Shown here: positions 59,040 through 64,000 of the stretch, piece after piece
Position numbering within the stretch: position 1 is the first letter of the stretch
How the letters are laid out: every line of letters starts with the position of its first letter
DNA from: Actinomycetota bacterium
GTDB lineage: Bacteria > Actinomycetota > UBA4738 > CADDZG01 > WHSQ01
DNA length: 64,000 nt
Direction of reading: 5' to 3'
Assembly: GCA_030448085.1 (NCBI GenBank)
Contig: JAUJNU010000001.1
Location: 71,592 to 135,591, forward strand
Made by a program: the position numbers and the translations under genes
Notes under the pieces: model-generated
What the model saw: only the letters and a program-made list of their open reading frames with translations
Database searches by the model: none
What the model was told of the DNA's origin: nothing

Positions 59040-59555
59040 ATGGATGGTTTCACCGCGGCTCAAGCATGCCGACTCACCGGTTCGACGCCGCACCAACTGC
59101 GCTACTGGGATCGCATCAACCTGGTGAAGCCGAGCCTGCAGGCGACCGGCGGCAGACCCGGTGTGCGCCGGCTCTACTCGTTCCGCGACCTCGTCTCTTT
59201 GCGCGTGGTCCGCTCTCTCCTCGAAGGCGGCATGAGCCTGCAAAAGATCCGCCGCGCATACGAGTACCTGCGTCGCAAGGCCGCGCTCCAGGAAAGCTTC
59301 TCGGAGGTCAAGCTCGCCACCGACGGACAGAGCATCTTCTCCATGTCGGACGGCAAGCTGATGGACCTGCTGAAGGAGGGGCAGATGGCTTTCTTCCTCG
59401 CCCTCGACCAGACGATCGAGACTCCTGCCGCACGAACCATCGGCCACCTGTACGACAGAGAAGACTTCGTCTCGTCGCTCAGGCGGATCGAGTCGCAACT
59501 GGAAAGGCAGCTCCCGGCGGAGGCGCGCGAGAGGGTGTGGGCGTCAGCGCGTTAG
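59040..59555 (+). CDS. MerR-like transcriptional regulator
   Basis: 171 residues. Winged helix FTAAQACRLTGSTPHQLRYW and GRPGVRRLYSFRDLVSLRVV, then RSLLEGGMSLQKIRRAYEYL, fit the MerR family. The remaining 100 residues have no Cys cluster for metals and no known ligand domain. The 187 bases upstream (58853-59039) hold no gene; GGAGG at 59023-59027 is the likely ribosome binding site. It ends exactly where the convergent tgpA ends. Confidence 0.78.
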   Translation: MDGFTAAQACRLTGSTPHQLRYWDRINLVKPSLQATGGRPGVRRLYSFRDLVSLRVVRSLLEGGMSLQKIRRAYEYLRRKAALQESFSEVKLATDGQSIFSMSDGKLMDLLKEGQMAFFLALDQTIETPAARTIGHLYDREDFVSSLRRIESQLERQLPAEARERVWASAR

Positions 59556-61714
59556 TCAGCTCGGGCGAAGGCTCCGGATGGAGAACAGGGCCCGGAGCCG
59601 GCTCCACCAGGAGGAGCTCCTCCACATCTGTGTCCTGAGGTTCCCGGCAAGCCGGCGAGCCTCGTCCGCGTCCTCCCGGGCCAGGGGGCGCTCCGAGAAC
59701 GTAGCGATCTCGTAGAGGTTCGCCAACCTCAGCGCTTGACGCAAGGAGACCGTGCCGGAATCGGAGACCCGCTCCGCATAGGCCGTGGCGGCCTCGGACG
59801 GCCTCCGCCCCCGAGCCAGGTCCGCCGCCTCCTGCTGGAACTGGGTGAAAGCGGCGATGGCGACATTCCCCGGCGTGGTCGCCTTCCTGTACCGGGCCGT
59901 GGCCCTGCCCACCTTCACGAGCGGGACGGCAAGCACCACGAGCACCGCGAGGAGGAGAACGATCCGGCTGAGGCCCCGGAACCTCTCCTGCCATTCCGAC
60001 GGCTCCGCGGGGGCGTTGGCTTGGGTTTCCTCCTCACCATTCCCGAGGTCCGGGTTCGCCGGGTTCACGTTCCTCGGTGGGGCGGTGATGTTCCTACCAT
60101 CCTCGCCCCGCCCACCGGGCCCGTTGTTGCCGAACGAGGTCGGGGCCACTGTGTAGCCCGGCACCTGGCTCTCTCCCCGGGGCGTGGGCTCGAAGCGAAC
60201 CCAGCCGTAGCCCTCGAACAGGACCTCGGGCCAGGCGTGGGCTTCGTAGCCGGTGACGGTGTATTCGTTCTCCTTGGCCCCCGTGGGCGAGCCGGGAAGG
60301 AACCCGACGGTGACCCTGGTGGGGTAACCCAGCGAGCGTGACAGGAGGGCGAAGGCCGTTGCGAACTGCTGGCAGTACCCGGCCTTGTCCTGGGTGAGGA
60401 ACTCCGTCAGATAGTCGGGGGAGTCCGGGGCGGCACGTCGAGGGTGTACCTGAAGTCGGACCGCAGGCGCTCCTGTATGGCGATGAGTTCCTCGACCGGC
60501 GTCTCGGCCCCCGCCGTCCACCGCTCCACGAGGGCTCTCACGTCAGGCGAGAGAGGGGGGGCGGAGACGTAGTTGAGGTTCAGCATCGTTCGGGAGGAGA
60601 CCGGCCGCGCCTTCCGGAACCGCTTGAACCCGAGGTTGGGGGTCCTCGAGACGACCCTGTAGCCGAGGCCCTCGGTTAAGCCCCCGACTAAAGAGAGGCC
60701 GCCGGAAGGGTCCACCCGGACGTCGCCGCCGTAGACCTGGGTCGCCTGGGTCGCGGCCGGGAGGGCATCGCCGCGCAGCCCGGAGATCGTGAACAGCTGC
60801 TGCAACGTATCGCCACCCTCATCCTCGGCGTAGCCCTCGATCTCGGTGACGACCGGGGTGCGCGCCAGGAGCTCCGGGCTCTGGCGCCAGACCCCCTCTT
60901 CGAACGCGTCGAGCGACAGGAGGCGCCAGTAGGTGGGTTTGTCGGTGATCACCCGGAGGAGCTCGTCGGGTGACTGGAGGATGCCCTGGGGCTCCAGTGA
61001 CACCCATGGATCCACGGCCCCACCCGCCGTGGCCGCCATGGCGGTGTCGGCCGATGGTCCGTCCCCGGAGCCCTCGCCGGAGGCGTTCCGCCAGGACATA
61101 AGGCCGCTCCCGATAGCGGGGAGAAAGAACGGTGCCACGAGGGCGGCGGCTATCGAGCCGGCTCCCATCTTCCGGGCGAGGGCCGTGCTCCCGGAGCCCT
61201 CGGGCCCGTCGGCTTTGCCTCCGGCCCAGGGGCTCACCCACTTTCCCCAGGAGCGGAGTCTGTGGCCCGCCTCGAGGGTCAGGTACGTGAGAAGCGCTGC
61301 GAGGAAGATGGCGACGAGGAAACCGGAGGCTTCCCCGGTCCCGAGCACCATCGCGGCCGAGAAGAGCGCCACGGGCCCGGCGGCGGCGATCAACGGCAGT
61401 CGCCAGCGGAAGGTGCCCGTCTCGCCACCCCAGGAGAGGACCCAGGTCGCCACGACCATGGCGATCGCATACCCGGGGCGCTCGGGGACCGGGGCGTAGT
61501 CGACCCGACTGTGCTCCCATGCCGTACCCAAAGCCTCGCCCATGCGCTCGATCGATCGGGGGGTGGGAAGCGACCACCACGTGAACCGGCCCGCGAAGAT
61601 GAGGGAGAGGTACCAGACGAGGCCCAGGAGGGAAAGGAGGCCCCCCGCGAGCCCGCCTAGCCCCCATCTGCGGGTGCCCATGGCCAAGGTGGTGGCGATA
61701 ACCATCCCGAGCAT
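59556..61714 (-). CDS. tgpA: Transglutaminase-like membrane protein TgpA (DUF3488), one frameshift
   Basis: Five or more N-terminal membrane helices, an outside transglutaminase core with Cys (KAGYCQQFATAFALLSRSLG), His (VTGYEAHAWPEVLFEGYGWV) and the acidic FEPTPRG, one further helix (IVLLLAVLVVLAVPLV) and a cytoplasmic C-terminal domain (DUF4129-like, AVSDSG-type region LRQALRLANLYEIATFSERP). The frame breaks near 60430 between DVPP and DSPDYLTEFL. The reading frame stays open upstream of 61714 to about 61830 (LALWALLFFTLLSFKQVFDT), so the true start is probably earlier, overlapping the DUF58 gene. Confidence 0.85.
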
Positions 61715-61791
61715 CGCCGGGCCGAAGAACGCAGTGGTGTCGAATACCTGCTTGAACGAGAGCAGGGTGAAGAACAGGAGGGCCCAGAGGG

Positions 61792-63051
61792 CTAGACGAG
61801 CTCTTCCTTCGGTTCCGATGGCTCCTCACCCCCTCCAGAGCCGCTCTTGCCGACGAGCCCCCAGGCCGGTGCCAGGGGGTCATGGGGGCCGAGGGTCAAG
61901 GTCGTGACCCCCGCCCGCTGGAGCAACAACGCGGTCTCGTCAGACTTCCCTCCCGGCTGGAGAGCGAAGTGGCTCGGCGGGAAAGAGATGAAGGTCACGG
62001 CCCGGAAGTGCCTAACGCAGACGCTCACGGCCCCCGCCTGTTCCGCCGTCAGGCCCCCGCCCACGATCACGAGCGTGCCCTCCGCGGCCGCCGAGCGCTG
62101 CAGCTCGCCCAGGCGGCCGATCAGCGCTTCGTCCCTAACCGTGGGCTCGGAGCAATCGAGGGTGGCCAGGAGGTCGAGGCATCTGTGGAGGTGGTCCGAG
62201 CTGCGGCCGTCCGGGAGCCCCGGCTCGATCACCCCGGTGAGGCGGAACGTGTAGCCGGAGCGGTGATAGAGGTCCACGAGGGAGGCGGTTGCCTCCACCG
62301 ACCGGTCGAACGCCTTGCCGACGTAGGGGGCGCAGGTATCGTCGAGGACGATCGTCGCCCGCGCGTGCCACGGCGTTTCCTCCTGCCGCACCATGTAGCG
62401 GGCTCGCTTCGCGGTGGAGGGCCAGTGGATCCTCCGAAGGTCGTCCCCCTCCACGTAGTCGCGCAGCGTGTAGAACTCGTCCCCACGCTGCCCCGTCGGC
62501 TGGCGGCGGGCGGATGAGGCGGAGCTCCGCCGCTGACCCGAGTCCCTCGGGAGCGACAGCTTCTCGGTCGCCGGGTAGGCGAGGACCGGGACGGCCTCTG
62601 CGACGCGACGCCTGGTCCTCGCCAGACCGAATGGGTCGGTGAAGGAAAGTTCGAGCGGGCCCACGAGGTAGCGGCCGCGACGGGCAGGCCTCACCCTGAA
62701 CGAGGTGCTCCTGGACCCTCCCGACTCGAGGCCGCTGAAGGCGAACCGGGCTCGTCCGGGAAGCTCCGATGGCAACTTGTCCTCGAGCAGCACGAGGGGG
62801 GCGTCGCCTTTGCCGGAGTTCTCGAGCGTGATGGCGACTGTTGCCTCCTTGCCCGCCTGCACCCTTTCGGGGTTGACCACATGGCTCACGTGCAGCTCGT
62901 GGGAGCCGAGGTGGAGGGCGGCGAGGGCGATGAAGAGCAACGCGATGAGGCCGAAGCCGAGTTGCTCCAGCGCCTGCGCCCCGAAGATGCGGCCGGCGAC
63001 CCAAACCCCCAGCCCGAGGAGGGCGATCAGCGCCCCTCTTGCGGTGGGCAC
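61792..63051 (-). CDS. DUF58 protein
   Basis: 419 residues, intact. Two N-terminal membrane helices (GALIALLGLGVWVAGRIFG; LGFGLIALLFIALAAL), then GRYLVGPLELSFTDPFGLAR and the DUF58 core GDEFYTLRDYVEGDDLRRIH with WPSTAKRARYMVRQEE. A von Willebrand-A-like fold follows (ATIVLDDTCAP). Conserved partner of MoxR ATPases; the MoxR gene ends 5 bases before its start. Confidence 0.9.
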   Translation of the reverse strand: MPTARGALIALLGLGVWVAGRIFGAQALEQLGFGLIALLFIALAALHLGSHELHVSHVVNPERVQAGKEATVAITLENSGKGDAPLVLLEDKLPSELPGRARFAFSGLESGGSRSTSFRVRPARRGRYLVGPLELSFTDPFGLARTRRRVAEAVPVLAYPATEKLSLPRDSGQRRSSASSARRQPTGQRGDEFYTLRDYVEGDDLRRIHWPSTAKRARYMVRQEETPWHARATIVLDDTCAPYVGKAFDRSVEATASLVDLYHRSGYTFRLTGVIEPGLPDGRSSDHLHRCLDLLATLDCSEPTVRDEALIGRLGELQRSAAAEGTLVIVGGGLTAEQAGAVSVCVRHFRAVTFISFPPSHFALQPGGKSDETALLLQRAGVTTLTLGPHDPLAPAWGLVGKSGSGGGEEPSEPKEELV

Positions 63052-63056
63052 GGCGC

Positions 63057-64000
63057 CTAGCGTCCCGAGGGCACTGGGATCCCGGCGACGATGTCGCCGA
63101 GGATCTTCTCGGAGCTGCCGCCCCTCATCTGGGCCTCAGGGGAGAGCAGGAGCCGGTGGGCGAGGATCGGGATGGCCAGCTCCTGGAGGTCGGCCGGGGT
63201 CACGTACTCCCGCCCCTGGGTCGCCGCACGGACCCGGGCTCCCCTCAGGAGGTAGAGCGAGGCCCGGGGGCTCGCTCCGAGGTAGAGGTCGGGGTGGGAG
63301 CGTGTGGCCTCGGTGATGTCAACGATGTAGCCCCTCAGTGAGTCGGCGACGAAGACTTCGGCCGCGCTCTTGATGAGGAGAGCGATCGTCGAGGCGTCGG
63401 CGACGGGGGAAAGGGCCTCGATGGCCGACTCGGTGCCATGCCTGTCGAGGATCTCCAGCTCTGCGGCCCGCCCCGGGTACCCCATCGAGAGCCTCATCAT
63501 GAACCGGTCCAACTGCGATTCCGGCAGGGGGTAGGTGCCCTCGTGCTCGATCGGGTTCTGGGTGGCTATCACCATGAAGGGCTCGTCGAGGTGATGGGTG
63601 ACGCCGTCGATGGTCACCTGCCTCTCCTCCATGCACTCGAGGAGAGCCGACTGCGTCTTCGGCGACGCCCTGTTGATCTCGTCGCCGAGGCAGATGTTCG
63701 TGAAGACGGCCCCGGGCTTGAACTGGAAACCTCCCGTGTTCCGGTCCCACACGCTGACGCCGGTGATGTCGGTGGGCAGGAGATCGGGCGTGAACTGGAT
63801 GCGGCTCCACTCGCAACCTACGGAGCGGGCTATGGACTTCGCGAGCATAGTCTTGACAACACCCGGCACGTCCTCTTAGAGGAGGTGGCCCTCGGACACG
63901 AGGGCTATAAGAGCGAGTCGTACCACGTCGTGCTTGCCCTGGATCACATTCCCGATGTTCTGGCAGATCCGCTCGAAGGTCGTGCCGAACTCGGAGAAAT
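63057..64000 (-). CDS. MoxR-family AAA+ ATPase (5' end outside; in-frame stop)
   Basis: AAA+ motifs: FTPDLLPTDITGVSVWD, FTNICLGDEINRASPKTQSA (Walker B), VIATQNPIEHEGTYPLPESQ (sensor 1), LDRFMMRLSMGYPG and YLGASPRASLYLLRGARVRA (sensor 2). Upstream FGTTFERICQNIGNVIQGK is normal, but HLL is followed by TAA (63876-63878) where an amino acid is expected, and Walker A reads EDVPGVVKTMLAKS, with Val instead of the Gly before Lys. Both are single-base changes from the family pattern. Probably sequence errors; if real the ATPase is dead. Confidence 0.85.

Overview
The window looks like a chromosomal segment from a high-GC member of the Actinomycetota, probably from a metagenome or low-coverage assembly. 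The gene families support this: two F420-type luciferase-like oxidoreductases, a 13E12/DUF222 HNH endonuclease, DUF3040, DUF2993 and DUF6504 proteins, a ROK glucokinase next to an SRPBCC protein and a fatty-acyl-CoA ligase, and an actinobacterial SOS box. I cannot name the species. I saw no tRNA, rRNA, CRISPR array, transposase, integrase or phage gene.

Layout. 1-10 kb: end of a long-chain acyl-CoA ligase, panB, a zinc-ribbon membrane protein, then a forward run of metallophosphoesterase, SRPBCC, small Cys protein, glucokinase, DUF1232, membrane protein, LLM oxidoreductase, TPR protein, 5'-3' exonuclease, histidine phosphatase and aminotransferase. 11-14 kb: a 57-bp tandem repeat at the end of a tetR gene that lies in a reverse cluster with an ornithine-cyclodeaminase-like protein and an esterase; a perfect TetR-type palindrome separates this cluster from a divergent plsC. 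15-24 kb: glpK, an RlpA-type cell-wall protein, pfkA, a threonine aldolase, an RsbW-like kinase, a FAD/Rieske oxidoreductase and thiO-thiS-thiG. 24-33 kb: DUF2254 protein, secreted lipase, tandem DUF72 genes, a PadR unit, small membrane proteins, a secreted M23-like protein, an HNH endonuclease and a DUF2071 protein. 33-46 kb: an AAC(2')-type acetyltransferase, a GGDEF/EAL protein, enzymes of general metabolism, thiE, a Ca2+/H+ antiporter, an amidohydrolase and a sulfatase. 47-59 kb: an SOS-controlled mutagenesis region (LexA box, DUF6504, hotdog thioesterase, dnaE2, a 1693-residue subtilase-like secreted protein, dinB, DUF3040). 59-64 kb: a MerR regulator converging on tgpA-DUF58-moxR.

Two features run through the whole window. 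First, about half the genes carry one or more single- or double-base indels that break or locally scramble the frame. The conserved protein is still readable across frames, and many shifts cancel out, which suggests sequence error more than decay. Genes between about 46 and 59 kb are almost free of this. Second, at least twelve genes have a TAnnnT hexamer ending exactly 6 or 7 bases before the start codon with no Shine-Dalgarno sequence between, the signature of leaderless transcripts.

Functional links: thiO/S/G and thiE serve thiamine synthesis from two separate loci; glk, pfkA and glpK feed glycolysis; plsC and the acyl-CoA ligase serve lipid metabolism; DnaE2 and DinB provide translesion synthesis under LexA; MoxR-DUF58-TgpA is a conserved membrane module.
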